Assembly (NCBI GenBank): GCA_017537345.1
Contig: JAFYKY010000022.1
Coordinates: 1 to 64,000, forward strand
Direction: 5' to 3'
DNA from: Clostridia bacterium
GTDB lineage: Bacteria; Bacillota; Clostridia; Oscillospirales; CAG-382
DNA: 64,000 nucleotides
Shown here: in pieces, positions 24,823 through 34,197 of the stretch
Layout: each line of letters starts with the position of its first letter
Numbering within the stretch: position 1 is the stretch's first letter
Position numbers and translations under genes: made by a program
The notes under the pieces: generated by a model
What the model was told of the DNA's origin: nothing
What the model saw: the letters and a program-made list of their open reading frames with translations, nothing else
The model's database searches: none

Positions 24823-25830
24823 TTACTTTTCCCAAATTTTAAGGGATTTTATCTTGGATACCATAGTATCTGCCAGTTTTTCGTTTATCTTCATACCGGG
24901 GTGGCCCGCCGCCGCGTAATCCTTTTTGGGGTTGGCAACGGAAATGGGTACGAAGTGAAGCTTATCGTCGGTTTCGCCCATACGCTTGAACAGCTTTTTA
25001 AGAAGTCCTGCGTAAGGATCGCCCATAAGACCGTAGCACCAGATGATATGTGCGTGGGTGTATTTGGAACGGATATCGTTTATAAGCGCGGTTGCGCCCT
25101 TTTCAAACTCCTCTGCGCTCACACCGCCCCATCCATCGTTGGTGCCGCCGTTTATCATAACCACCTGGGGAGTCCACTTGGTGTGATCCCAAACCTCGCC
25201 GTTACGGGAGGTCATATTGAACATCTGGTCAAAGGTAAGGTCCAGAGCGCCTTCGCAGTTGCGTACAATACCCTTGCCGGACGCGCACTGGCAATGCAGG
25301 TCTGCGCCCAGCTCTTCAGCTACAAGGAACGCCCAAGCGGCGGTGGAATCCTCATCGCAGGTGCGGAACACGGTGGTGTCCTGATCGCCTCTCACACCGT
25401 AACCGCAGGTAATGGAATCGCCCAGAACCTCTATACGGCGCACGCTTTCAAGGGGAGGAGGAAGAATCTCGTCGTAGACTTCAAGTCCCTTTACGTACAG
25501 CTTATCTTCGCCCTCGGTAATACGGAGAACGCGGACGGTATGCTCTTCGTTTTTAAGATCGTCGATAATAACGTGTTCTTTTCCGTCGCTCACGCAGTAT
25601 CTTGCGGTATCGCCGCTCCAGCCGAAAAGCTTCTTTTCACGGTCGATATCCACTCTTATGTATACGGGTTGGTCTGCTTTATGCTCGCCGAAGATTATAT
25701 GAAATCCCGTTCCCTTGAACTTAAAGGAAAATCCGCTGCTGGACCAATCCAGAAGCAGAGCGTCTGCCGTAAGGATATGTCTGCCGTGGTAGAGAAAATT
25801 ATCACGCTCGGTAAGATAAACTGTTTTCAT
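24823..25830 (-). CDS. SGNH/GDSL hydrolase, carbohydrate esterase family 2-like
   Basis: The 335-residue protein has a beta-sandwich N-terminal part (about 1-125) and an SGNH hydrolase domain (about 130-335). The nucleophile lies in LGDSITCGYG (Ser139), the block III Asn in MINGGTNDGWG (about 220) and the catalytic His in AAGHPGMKINE (about 312). This two-domain order is that of CE2 esterases, which remove acetyl groups from plant polysaccharides or glucans. No signal peptide is seen, so it would act inside the cell on imported sugars (inference). I use ATG 25830, with GGGAAG upstream, over an in-frame TTG at 25845. It is the last gene after the AGCS symporter and P-type ATPase. Confidence 0.8.
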   Translation of the reverse strand: MKTVYLTERDNFLYHGRHILTADALLLDWSSSGFSFKFKGTGFHIIFGEHKADQPVYIRVDIDREKKLFGWSGDTARYCVSDGKEHVIIDDLKNEEHTVRVLRITEGEDKLYVKGLEVYDEILPPPLESVRRIEVLGDSITCGYGVRGDQDTTVFRTCDEDSTAAWAFLVAEELGADLHCQCASGKGIVRNCEGALDLTFDQMFNMTSRNGEVWDHTKWTPQVVMINGGTNDGWGGVSAEEFEKGATALINDIRSKYTHAHIIWCYGLMGDPYAGLLKKLFKRMGETDDKLHFVPISVANPKKDYAAAGHPGMKINEKLADTMVSKIKSLKIWEK

Positions 25831-25855
25831 TTTTACACTTCCCAAATATATGTTT

Positions 25856-28333
25856 TTATTTTTTGTTTTTTAAAATCTTAAAGATCTCGCATACGGGTAT
25901 GGGCGCAAAGGAAAGAAGCGCTACCGTGATCCATTGATAAATGTTCAAAGAAGCGACACCGAACAGCCCTGCCGCTTTCGGAATAACCATTATTGCCGTC
26001 TGCATAGCCATACACAGCATTATGCTTAACACAAGAGGCGTGTTTTTGGGTATTTTTCTTTTGAAAAAGGGCTTTTCCGAACGCATATTAAAGGTGTGGA
26101 AAAGCTGGGAAAAGGAAAGCACCCCAAAGCACATCGTACTTGCAACCTGCGTATTTCCCGTTTTTGATCCAAGTAAAAAGGCGGTAAGGGACATACAGCC
26201 CACCAGAACACCTTCTGCAATTATCTTTAAGCCCAGCCCATCCGCAAAAAGACTTTGGTCTTTCGGCATAGGCTTTCGTTCCATAACACTGTCGTGAGTT
26301 TTTTCCATTCCCAAAGCCACTGCGGGAAGTGAATCGGTAACAAGATTTACCCACAAAAGCTGTATGGCGGAAAGAGGGGAGGGCAGAGACATTACAAGTG
26401 CTAAAAACACGGTTATTATCTCTCCTATATTGCAGGAGAGCAAAAAACGCACCGCTCTGCGTATATTGTCGTAAATGCTCCGACCGTATCTTACTGCTTC
26501 TATAATAGTCGAAAAATTGTCATCTGTCAAGATAATATCTGCGGCTTCTTTTGCAACGTCGGTGCCGCCTTTTCCCATAGCACAGCCAATGTCTGCTTTT
26601 TTCAGTGCGGGAGCATCGTTTACGCCGTCCCCCGTCATAGCAACCACACGGTTTCCGTATTTATACGCTTCCACAATCTTTACCTTGAATTCGGGAGTGG
26701 TGCGGGCAAACACAGAGCAGTTTTTAATAGCTTTTGCAAGAGAGGGAATATCAAGCTCTTGCAGTTCGGCTTGTGTCAGCACTGTGTCCCCATCTCTGAG
26801 TATACCTATATTTTTTGCTATTGCTGCCGCCGTGTCGGGGTGGTCGCCGGTGATCATAATCGGCTTTATTCCCGCGCTTCTGCACTGTTTTACAGCGTTT
26901 TTCACTTCGGGGCGGGGCGGATCCTCCAGACCGCATACGCCGCAGGGAAGAAATACGCATTTTTCAATATCTTCGGGTACGGAACGGGATATACAGTACC
27001 CAAAGGCAATGACCCGCTTTCCTTCCGAAGCAAGAATTTCCGCTTTAAGCATCAAAGGGTCTTTTTTGTTCAAAACCTTTTCCGGCGCGCCTTTTTTTAT
27101 TACGATATACCCGTTTTCCCCTTTGTGCAGGGTGATCATATATTTTTTTGCGGAATCAAAAGGAACGTCTTTTATTCGGGTGTGGTTTTCTGCTTTTGCC
27201 CCCTTTTCCTTTCCCCACATATAAAGCGCGTTTTCTGTGGGTGATTCCTTATCGTTGCAAAGCAGGGCAAAGACTGCAGTCTTTTTTTCGTCCCCGTAAA
27301 ATGCGGTCACCGTCATTTTGTTTTGGGTAAGCGTTCCCGTTTTGTCCGAGCATATTACGGCGGCGGCGCCCAGCGTTTCCACCGCGGGCAAACGCTTTAC
27401 CACCGCTTTTTTATCTGCCATCTGCTTTACGCCGATAGACAGAATAATGGTTACTATTGCAGGCAGACCTTCGGGGATAGCCGCCACCGCAAGGGAAACG
27501 GAGGTTAAAAACATATCCTTTATGGGAAGCCCACGTATAAGTGATATCACGAATATTACTCCGCATATAAAAAGCGCCCAGTTCCCCAGTATCGCCCCCG
27601 TTTTCCCCAAACGCACCTGCAACGGTGTTTTTTTGTTTGCGGTGTCATCAAGCATACCTGCAATACTGCCCATATAGCTGTTCATTCCCGTTGCGGTAAC
27701 AATGGCTTTTCCTTTTCCGCCGCAAACGGAGGTACCGGAATATACCATATTTTTGATTTCGTGAAATCCCGCGTTTTCGGGGGATGGGCGGTCGGTTTTT
27801 TCAACGGGCATACTTTCTCCCGTTAAAGCGGATTCGTCTGCTTTCAGACCGTACGCTTCGGTTACGTACCCGTCAGCAGGAATAAACCCGCCCTTTTTAA
27901 GTACGAGTATATCTCCCTTTACAATATCTTCGGAAGGTATCTCCCTTTCCTTTCCGTCCCGTATGACCGTTGCGTGGGGCGATGTCATTCTGCTTAACGC
28001 TTCCAATGCTTTTTCCGCTTTGCTTTCCTGAATTACACCCAAAATACCGTTTATTAATACGATAGCAAGAATAATAACGGTGTCCGCCTTGCTTTCGCCC
28101 CCGATAACCGCCGCTATAAAGCTTATTACTGCGGCAATAAGTAAAATGAGTGTCATTCTGTCGCACAAAGAGAGTAACAGCTTTTTAAAAAAAGAAGGCT
28201 TCTTTTTTGCGGAAAGCGTGTTTTTACCGTCGGTTTTCAAGCGTTTTTCCGCTTCTACGGAATCAAGACCGCTTTTTACGGAAGTGCAGTAAGTTTTTTC
28301 GGCTTGGGATTTTGTAAACGTATGGGGCTTCAA
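25856..28333 (-). CDS. P-type cation ATPase, probably Ca2+-transporting (P2 type)
   Basis: The 825 residues carry all P-type motifs: TGES (171-174) in the actuator domain, the phosphorylated Asp330 in CSDKTGTLT, PEGLP (287-291) in M4, MTGDGVNDAPALKKADIG in the hinge and NLVTDSLPA in M6. These match bacterial SERCA/PMCA-like pumps that export Ca2+. The N-terminal domain (about 1-60) is of the cation-ATPase N type. I place the start at TTG 28333, which overlaps the stop of the upstream symporter gene as TTGA and has AAAGGAAA upstream. The open frame extends 28 codons further but only inside that gene. Ion choice is inferred from motifs. Confidence 0.88.
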   Translation of the reverse strand: MKPHTFTKSQAEKTYCTSVKSGLDSVEAEKRLKTDGKNTLSAKKKPSFFKKLLLSLCDRMTLILLIAAVISFIAAVIGGESKADTVIILAIVLINGILGVIQESKAEKALEALSRMTSPHATVIRDGKEREIPSEDIVKGDILVLKKGGFIPADGYVTEAYGLKADESALTGESMPVEKTDRPSPENAGFHEIKNMVYSGTSVCGGKGKAIVTATGMNSYMGSIAGMLDDTANKKTPLQVRLGKTGAILGNWALFICGVIFVISLIRGLPIKDMFLTSVSLAVAAIPEGLPAIVTIILSIGVKQMADKKAVVKRLPAVETLGAAAVICSDKTGTLTQNKMTVTAFYGDEKKTAVFALLCNDKESPTENALYMWGKEKGAKAENHTRIKDVPFDSAKKYMITLHKGENGYIVIKKGAPEKVLNKKDPLMLKAEILASEGKRVIAFGYCISRSVPEDIEKCVFLPCGVCGLEDPPRPEVKNAVKQCRSAGIKPIMITGDHPDTAAAIAKNIGILRDGDTVLTQAELQELDIPSLAKAIKNCSVFARTTPEFKVKIVEAYKYGNRVVAMTGDGVNDAPALKKADIGCAMGKGGTDVAKEAADIILTDDNFSTIIEAVRYGRSIYDNIRRAVRFLLSCNIGEIITVFLALVMSLPSPLSAIQLLWVNLVTDSLPAVALGMEKTHDSVMERKPMPKDQSLFADGLGLKIIAEGVLVGCMSLTAFLLGSKTGNTQVASTMCFGVLSFSQLFHTFNMRSEKPFFKRKIPKNTPLVLSIMLCMAMQTAIMVIPKAAGLFGVASLNIYQWITVALLSFAPIPVCEIFKILKNKK

Positions 28334-29568
28334 TACAGTATTTCCTTTCTTCTTATGATCAGAGCGTACAGGTTTGGAAACAGCATAAGCGCGTTGAATA
28401 TATCCGCAATGTTCCATATACTTTCGGCATTATAAATGCACCCGAAAAAAGCGGATATTATAACTGCGGTCCTATAAAGCGCAACGAATATTTTTCTTTT
28501 GCTCAAAAATAAAATAAGACTTTCGCTGTAAAAACACCAGCTTATTACCGCCGCGTATGCAAATATTCCCACTGCCGGAGCAAGCAGTATACCGCCTGCG
28601 CTTCCGAAACAAACAAAAAACATTTCCTCCGCGCTTTCGCTGTGGGTGGTAAGCAAAGCCAGGGCGGTGAGCGTGCTTACGGCAAAGGTATCGGCAAACA
28701 CTTCTATGATCCCGAACCGCGCCGCGTCCAAAGGGGAGGTGCTTGCGGCGGCGTGGGCGATAGGGGAAGAACCCATACCGGCTTCGTGAGAAAACACACC
28801 CTTTGAAATTCCCGTGCGCATAGCAAGGGAGATCGCCGCGCCCGTGAACCCCGCGCCTGCCTGAGAAACGCCGAACGCCGACCTGAATATATCCGAAAAA
28901 GCTCTCGGAATTTCCTTGTAGTTGTAAATGGTTATTCCCAAAGCGGCGGATAAAAACAAAACTGCCGCTACGGGCACCAAAACACCGTTTACACGGGCAA
29001 TAAGCTTTTGTCCGCCGAGCACTGCGGGAATAAGCAATAATGCGAATAGTATTCCGGCGGCATATCTGTTTGCTCCCGCTTCGGTTGCGGCAAGAGAAAA
29101 AGCGTTTGCCTGCGCCAGATTTCCGCTTCCAAAAGAGGCAAGTATACCGCAAACGGCAAAAAACACGGCGGTCTTGGGCTTTTTCATATTTTTAAGCAGG
29201 TAGGCGGCGCTTCCCCGCACGCCCTGAATTCTGCTTTCTTTTACCGTAAGGTAGTTTTCGGCATACTTTAACATCATACAGAAAAAAGAGCTTACCCACA
29301 TCCAAAACAGCGCTCCCGCGCCGCCCTGAACTATGGCGTACGCTACTCCCGTAATGCTTCCCACGCCTACCGTTCCGCCGAGTGATGTCATAAGCCCGCG
29401 GAGAGAGGATATTTCCGAAGCGGGATCAGAGCTTTTTACACTTTTTACGATCTCACCCGCCCGTCTTAATGGGTAAAACCTGCTTTTGAATGTAAAATAA
29501 ACTCCCGTTCCCGTAAGAAGCGCCATAGTGGGAAAAGACCAAAGCGCATTTTTAAGCAGGTCTAACAA
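28330..29568 (-). CDS. sodium:alanine/glycine symporter (AGCS family)
   Basis: AGCS proteins import alanine or glycine with sodium. The 412 residues have about ten membrane helices and family hallmarks: the N-terminal MALLTGTGVYFTFKSRFYPL, then GGTVGVGSITGVAYAIVQGG, MWVSSFFCMMLKYAEN and FSHEAGMGSSPIAHAAA. It is shorter than the usual 450 or so residues, mainly at the ends. The start is TTG 29568 with GAAGG 8 bases upstream; the nearby ATG gives a seven-codon frame. It heads a three-gene operon with the Ca2+-type ATPase and esterase, a mix with no obvious common theme. Confidence 0.88.
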   Translation of the reverse strand: MLDLLKNALWSFPTMALLTGTGVYFTFKSRFYPLRRAGEIVKSVKSSDPASEISSLRGLMTSLGGTVGVGSITGVAYAIVQGGAGALFWMWVSSFFCMMLKYAENYLTVKESRIQGVRGSAAYLLKNMKKPKTAVFFAVCGILASFGSGNLAQANAFSLAATEAGANRYAAGILFALLLIPAVLGGQKLIARVNGVLVPVAAVLFLSAALGITIYNYKEIPRAFSDIFRSAFGVSQAGAGFTGAAISLAMRTGISKGVFSHEAGMGSSPIAHAAASTSPLDAARFGIIEVFADTFAVSTLTALALLTTHSESAEEMFFVCFGSAGGILLAPAVGIFAYAAVISWCFYSESLILFLSKRKIFVALYRTAVIISAFFGCIYNAESIWNIADIFNALMLFPNLYALIIRRKEILY

Positions 29569-29598
29569 AAAACATACCTTCTTTTTTTAAAAAAGTGA

Positions 29599-29627
29599 TT
29601 GCATATAGGTTAAAAGGGTGATAAAAT
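29599..29627 (+). promoter_or_regulatory. candidate sigma A promoter of the SDR-peptidase operon
   Basis: TTGCAT, 17 bases, TAAAAT, 36 bases before the TTG start. A perfect TATAAT also lies at 29627-29632 but has no -35 at the right distance. Confidence 0.6.
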
Positions 29628-29662
29628 ATAATAGATATGTATCTTTACGGAGGTAAAAGATT

Positions 29663-30427
29663 TTGAGTATTGCAATAATCACCGGCGCATCCTCGGGCTT
29701 GGGAAAAGAGTACGTTCTTGCGGCGGCGCGGAAATATACGGGAATAAAGGAATTCTGGCTGATCGCCCGCAGAGCAGATCTTCTGGAGGAATTAAAAGAA
29801 AAGCTTCCCGCAGATCTTTGTGTAAAGATACTGCCGTTGGATCTTAACGACAGAGCAAGCCTTACACAGCTGAGCGCTCTTCTCGAAGAGGAAAAACCTC
29901 AGGTTAGCCTGCTTATAAACAACGCAGGCTTCGGCAAGCTGGGCTACGTATGGGAGATAGACCCCAACGTGCAAAGGGATATGATCGACCTTAACTGCGG
30001 CGCCCTTACGGCAATAACCTCTGCGGTTATTCCTTATATGGCGGCAGGCGGCGGAATACTCAACGTATGCTCAATAGCATCCTTCGTGCCCAATTCCAGA
30101 ATGACGGTATATTCCTCCACAAAGGCGTACGTTATGTCTTTTTCCAGAGCGCTGCGTGAGGAATTGAAGCAAAAGCGTATAAACGTTCTTGCGGTATGCC
30201 CCGGTCCTATGAGCACCGAATTCTTATCCCGCGCCCATATAAGCAAGGGCGCATCCAAAACCTTTGATACTTTGCCGTATTGCGACCCCAAGGAGATTGC
30301 CGTTAAGAGCTTAAAAGCTTTGGAAAAGGGAAAAGCGGTGTATACCAACAGATTTTTATACAAGCTTTACCGCGTGCTTGGCAAGCTCATGCCCAAAGCA
30401 CTTATGATGAAATTTGCAAAATGCTGA
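29663..30427 (+). CDS. short-chain dehydrogenase/reductase
   Basis: A classical SDR of 254 residues that uses NAD(P) on an unknown carbonyl or alcohol. The cofactor loop is TGASSGLG (7-14), NNAG is at 86-89, and the catalytic triad fits Ser137, Tyr150 and Lys154 (VYSSTKAYV). The C-terminal 40 residues (KALEKGKAVYTNRFLYKLYR) are basic and hydrophobic, which could help it lie on the membrane. The start is TTG with GGAGG 9 bases upstream. Its end overlaps the upstream part of the next frame; the peptidase ATG lies 16 bases past the stop, so they form one operon. Confidence 0.88.
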   Translation: MSIAIITGASSGLGKEYVLAAARKYTGIKEFWLIARRADLLEELKEKLPADLCVKILPLDLNDRASLTQLSALLEEEKPQVSLLINNAGFGKLGYVWEIDPNVQRDMIDLNCGALTAITSAVIPYMAAGGGILNVCSIASFVPNSRMTVYSSTKAYVMSFSRALREELKQKRINVLAVCPGPMSTEFLSRAHISKGASKTFDTLPYCDPKEIAVKSLKALEKGKAVYTNRFLYKLYRVLGKLMPKALMMKFAKC

Positions 30428-30443
30428 AAGGAAAATATTTATT

Positions 30444-31832
30444 ATGAAAGATATAGCAAAACAGGTAAGAGAATTTATGGAACGAGAGGATATAAAAGCT
30501 CAGTTCGAAGCGGATCTGGCTTCTATAATATCCATTCCCTCCGTTTCCGAAAAGGGAGATGGCAAATACGTTTTTGGCGAAAACTGTGCTCGTGTTCTTG
30601 AAACCACCCTTGCCATTGGCGAAAAATACGGCTTTGTGCCCGAAAACCACGATTACTACTGCGGTTCCCTTATTTACGGCGAAGGGGAAAAAGAGATAGG
30701 TATCGTTTCCCATCTTGACGTTGTCCCCTGCGGCGGTGGTTGGAGTGTAGAACCCTACGCCCTTACCGTAAAGGACGGACTTTATATAGGCAGAGGCACC
30801 GAGGATGATAAGGGCCCCATGCTTATTTCTATGTATGCTATCCGTTTTCTTATGGAAAAGGGATATTCCCTTCCTTTTGCGGTACGTATGATACTGGGCT
30901 GTGACGAAGAGGTGGGCAGTACCGACCTGCGCCATTTCGCTTCCGTAAGAGAGGTGCCGGATTTTTCCTTCACGCCCGATAGCGGATTCCCCGTATGTAT
31001 TGGCGAAAAGGGTATTTTCTCCTTTGGTATCCTTCTTGGCAAAAAGCCCGCAAACATTCTTGAAATCGGCGGCGGTACCGCCAGCAACTCTGTGGCGGAT
31101 TCCGCATACTGCGTTGTAAAGACAGACATTACTCCCAATGAAAAAGAGGGGATTACCGTTGAAAATATGGGGGATACCCTTCGTATAACCGCAACCGGCA
31201 AGGGTGCCCACGCTTCTCTTCCCGAAAACAGCTTGAGCGCTGTAAAGCTTCTGTGCGAATATCTTGTGGAAAACGGCATTGCAGATACAGAGGGACTGCG
31301 TTTCCTCGCAAAGGCTTGCTCCGAATATAAGGGAAAGACCTTCGGTATAGATAAAGAGGATAAGGATTTCGGTTATCTCACCTGCATCTGCGGACTTTTG
31401 GGTGAAAAAGAGGGAGATCTGTGGGCAAACTTCAACGTGCGCTACATTCCTTACGTGCCTTATGAAGAGATTATCGCCACCGTAAAGCAGACAGCGGCAT
31501 CCTATGGATTTACCGCATACAGCGGAGGCTGCTCCGAGGGATATATAATGTCATCCGATGACCCCCGTATTCAGGCGCTTACCGATTCCTGCCGTGATAT
31601 TATAGAGGAAGATTGCGCACCCTACACTATGGGCGGCGGTACTTATGCCAGATATATGAAAAACACCGTTGCTTTCGGCGCAACTATTTCCGCATACCGC
31701 GGACTTCTGGGCGAAGGAAAGGGCGGTGCTCACGAAAGAGATGAATATATCTCCCGCGAAGAAGTTATCCGTGCGGCGCAGATATTCGTTTTGTCCCTTT
31801 TAAGACTCAAAAAGGTTTATTCGGGTAATTAA
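30444..31832 (+). CDS. M20 family dipeptidase (PepV-like)
   Basis: M20 metallopeptidases use two zinc ions; PepV-type enzymes cleave dipeptides in the cytoplasm. The 462 residues show the metal ligands: His in VSHLDVVP, the bridging Asp in GRGTEDDKGP, Glu pair in LGCDEEVGS, Asp in TPDSGFPV and the final His in GGAHERDEYI. A lid domain occupies about 180-360. I use ATG 30444, with AAAGGAAA upstream, over an in-frame ATG at 30414 that lies inside the SDR gene. Its last 26 bases overlap the end of yqfD on the other strand, with no terminator in between. Confidence 0.9.
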   Translation: MKDIAKQVREFMEREDIKAQFEADLASIISIPSVSEKGDGKYVFGENCARVLETTLAIGEKYGFVPENHDYYCGSLIYGEGEKEIGIVSHLDVVPCGGGWSVEPYALTVKDGLYIGRGTEDDKGPMLISMYAIRFLMEKGYSLPFAVRMILGCDEEVGSTDLRHFASVREVPDFSFTPDSGFPVCIGEKGIFSFGILLGKKPANILEIGGGTASNSVADSAYCVVKTDITPNEKEGITVENMGDTLRITATGKGAHASLPENSLSAVKLLCEYLVENGIADTEGLRFLAKACSEYKGKTFGIDKEDKDFGYLTCICGLLGEKEGDLWANFNVRYIPYVPYEEIIATVKQTAASYGFTAYSGGCSEGYIMSSDDPRIQALTDSCRDIIEEDCAPYTMGGGTYARYMKNTVAFGATISAYRGLLGEGKGGAHERDEYISREEVIRAAQIFVLSLLRLKKVYSGN

Positions 31833-33000
31833 ACTGTATTTCCTGCCTCAAAGCAATATTTTTATTAATTACAACGTGTGCTTTCAAACAGTACACGTTG
31901 TTTTTTATTTCCGTTTCGCAGTCAATGCTTACAATTTCTCCTTCTGCTTCCTTTTCCCACCACAAAGACAGGGCTTTTTCTGCTTTTTTGCTTGCTTCCT
32001 GCTCGGTAATCTCATATTCGACCGTACGGTATTCTCTGTATACTGCCTTTGATATTTTTACGGGAAGCTTTAAACCGAATATTTTAAGGTCTGTTTCCGT
32101 TGCGGTTATATCGCAGGATTCAAAAGGGGATTCTTGGGTGCGGTACAGACGTATGGGAAAACCGATAATATATATTTCGCTTTTTACGCTTTCTTTTGAA
32201 GTATATTCCTTGCCCGTGCAGTTAAGAGGAATTTCAAATTCGGCAGTATGGTAAACGTCGGCATATACGTAGCCCTTTGCGTTTACTATTTTAAAGGCGC
32301 CGTAACGGTTTTCCACTATCCCGTTTACAAGAAGCTGTCCTTCGGTCACCACGTCGCCTATTTTTATTTCGGGATGCCCCTCCGCCGCAATTACGTTTGT
32401 TATGATTCCGTCTTCCGATGCAACCAGATTGCAGTACCCGTCTTCCTCAAACTCGTTTTCGGGCTTTTGTACCCTTTCTATAACGTCTACCGTGGCTACG
32501 GTGCCTTTAACGTTTATGGCAAGGGATGAAAGGGGCGGATATTCCAAAAGTATATATTCTGCGGTAAGGTCTGCATCCAGATCGGGTATAAACGTGCCGA
32601 CGCTTACCCCGTGCAAAGCAAGTATTTTTAATATTTCGTCCTTTTTTATGTTTTGGTTGCCCGTAACGTTGATCTCCCATATATGCATAGAGGAAAACAG
32701 CATAAAAACGGCGCTTAATATAATTCCTATATATATTCCGTATCTTTTTCTGTAACGGGAAACAAGGAAGGGAAGTCCTTTTCGTTCGGTAATTTCTGCT
32801 TGTATTCCTTGTGCTTCCGCCAGTTCGAGAAACGCTTTGCAGGAAAACAGACTTACTTTTACCGAAACGCTGTCCCCCTCTGCCAGAGGCGAAAAAAAGA
32901 ACACCTCTTTTTCTTTGCTTTTGTTAAAAAGCGCGGGGGCTTTATCTTTTGGCAGTAAAATGGTGTAAGACCCCAAAAAGCTACGTATTAATCGGTTCAT
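31807..33000 (-). CDS. yqfD: sporulation protein YqfD
   Basis: YqfD is made in the mother cell under sigma E in Bacillus and is needed for efficient sporulation, with a role at the engulfing membrane. The 397-residue protein has a cytoplasmic N-terminal domain (about 1-85), one membrane helix (about 87-107: YIGIILSAVFMLFSSMHIW) followed at once by an FtsQ/POTRA-like segment (INVTGNQNIKKDEILKILA) and a beta-rich outer part. ATG 33000 is preferred: GGAG lies 8 bases upstream and it overlaps yqfC by 20 bases. The yqfC-yqfD pair is conserved across endospore formers. Confidence 0.9.
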   Translation of the reverse strand: MNRLIRSFLGSYTILLPKDKAPALFNKSKEKEVFFFSPLAEGDSVSVKVSLFSCKAFLELAEAQGIQAEITERKGLPFLVSRYRKRYGIYIGIILSAVFMLFSSMHIWEINVTGNQNIKKDEILKILALHGVSVGTFIPDLDADLTAEYILLEYPPLSSLAINVKGTVATVDVIERVQKPENEFEEDGYCNLVASEDGIITNVIAAEGHPEIKIGDVVTEGQLLVNGIVENRYGAFKIVNAKGYVYADVYHTAEFEIPLNCTGKEYTSKESVKSEIYIIGFPIRLYRTQESPFESCDITATETDLKIFGLKLPVKISKAVYREYRTVEYEITEQEASKKAEKALSLWWEKEAEGEIVSIDCETEIKNNVYCLKAHVVINKNIALRQEIQFNYPNKPF

Positions 33001-33220
33001 ATTCCACGCTCCGTATGTATCCGTCAATGCCTATTTTGGTGCCGGATAAATAATTCATTTTAAGGCGTTTTCCCAGCACGGTTATTTTTATGTTTTTCCC
33101 TGCGAGCACGATCTTTTCGTTTCCGTATTCCAGCATTTTTCCGTATCCGTCTGCGGCAAGATATGTGTTGCCTCTCATTTCCAGAAACTCTCCGAACAGA
33201 GTATCGGGTAACTTTTTCAT
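32981..33220 (-). CDS. yqfC: sporulation protein YqfC
   Basis: A 79-residue protein matching the YqfC/YabP family: PDTLFGEFLEMRGNTYLAAD at the start and NEKIVLAGKNIKITVLG in the middle. These small proteins are expressed in the mother cell; their biochemical role is not settled. I use ATG 33220 with AAAGGC upstream rather than the GTG at 33229, which abuts that site. It overlaps yqfD. Only 46 bases separate it from the divergent ylbJ-like gene, so the two sporulation units share a control region. Confidence 0.88.
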   Translation of the reverse strand: MKKLPDTLFGEFLEMRGNTYLAADGYGKMLEYGNEKIVLAGKNIKITVLGKRLKMNYLSGTKIGIDGYIRSVEYEPINT

Positions 33221-33266
33221 ATTTTTCACGCCTTTCCGTATATATTATTATGGGAGCTGGTAGTTT

Positions 33267-34154
33267 ATGAATATCAAAGGGCGCAAGATGTGGATAAGAA
33301 CGGTAAACCTTGCGTTTACACTGTTTTTTGCCTTTCTTTTGGCGTTTCCCCGCAGTGTGGGCGCCGCAACGGCGCAGGCGGTGACTTTTTGTATCACAAG
33401 CATTATTCCTGCTTTGTACATATATCTTGTGTTTTCGCGGCGTATAACCGCCGTAACCGCCGTTACAAAGCTTTGCGCCCACCCTTTGTGGGGAAGCGTG
33501 TTTACAGTGGCGCTGGGATTTTTGTGCGGATGCCCCGCAGGGGCAAAAAACTGCGTCTTTTTGTATGAAAACGGGGTTATTTCCAAAAAACGAGGGGAAT
33601 ATCTGTGCTGTCTTTGCTCGGGAGCGTCCGTGCCCTTTATTCTGTCTTTTGCAGGGGCGCAGATTATGGGTGATATCAAATACGGCTTGAAATTACTTTT
33701 GCTTTTGGCTTTTTCGGTTTTGGTCATCGCGCTGGGCTTCCGCCCCTTTTTATTGAAAAACGAACAAAAACAAAAAATATCTGCTTTTAACTACATACGA
33801 AAAACCGATTTTACGGCGGCGGTTTCGGAATCCGCATATCTGTTGGTTTCAGTGTGCGGGTTTATAATATGCTTTTATGTTTTGGGTGTAATGGTTTCGG
33901 GTATCTTTCCGGATGGCAGTATATATTCTCTGGTTTTAAGAGGACTTTTTGAATTTTCCGGTGGAATAGCTCAAAGTGTTTCTTTTTCCCCTCCCACCCG
34001 TGAGGTGCTGTGCGGTCTGTTTTTGGGGTTCGGCTCTCTTTCCGGCATGTTTCAAACGGTTTCGGTTATCAACAAAAGCTTTTCTCCAAAGCCTTTCATA
34101 ATATCCCGCATACTAACGGGGGTATTGATGGTCGTTTTGACCTTACTTACTTGA
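33267..34154 (+). CDS. YlbJ-like sporulation integral membrane protein
   Basis: A 295-residue protein with about eight hydrophobic spans. It has YlbJ/nucleoside-recognition (gate) features: GFLCGCPAGAKNCVFLYENG followed by a Ser-containing helix, and LRGLFEFSGGIAQS in the second half. YlbJ is a sigma E-controlled mother-cell membrane protein needed for spore cortex formation in Bacillus. This one is shorter than the usual 400 or so residues. It lies head-to-head with yqfC-yqfD, which supports a sporulation role. On the plus strand TCATATT, 15 bases, TATATATT (33217-33246) loosely resembles a sigma E promoter. The site GGGAG is 13 bases before the ATG. Confidence 0.75.
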   Translation: MNIKGRKMWIRTVNLAFTLFFAFLLAFPRSVGAATAQAVTFCITSIIPALYIYLVFSRRITAVTAVTKLCAHPLWGSVFTVALGFLCGCPAGAKNCVFLYENGVISKKRGEYLCCLCSGASVPFILSFAGAQIMGDIKYGLKLLLLLAFSVLVIALGFRPFLLKNEQKQKISAFNYIRKTDFTAAVSESAYLLVSVCGFIICFYVLGVMVSGIFPDGSIYSLVLRGLFEFSGGIAQSVSFSPPTREVLCGLFLGFGSLSGMFQTVSVINKSFSPKPFIISRILTGVLMVVLTLLT

Positions 34155-34179
34155 CAAATTCTTAAAGCAGTCGTATAAT
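34151..34179 (+). promoter_or_regulatory. perfect consensus sigma A promoter
   Basis: TTGACA (34151-34156), exactly 17 bases, TATAAT (34174-34179), overlapping the last codons of the ylbJ-like gene and 18 bases before the Cys-rich small protein start. Confidence 0.88.
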
Positions 34180-34197
34180 AAGCGTGAGGTGAGAAAA

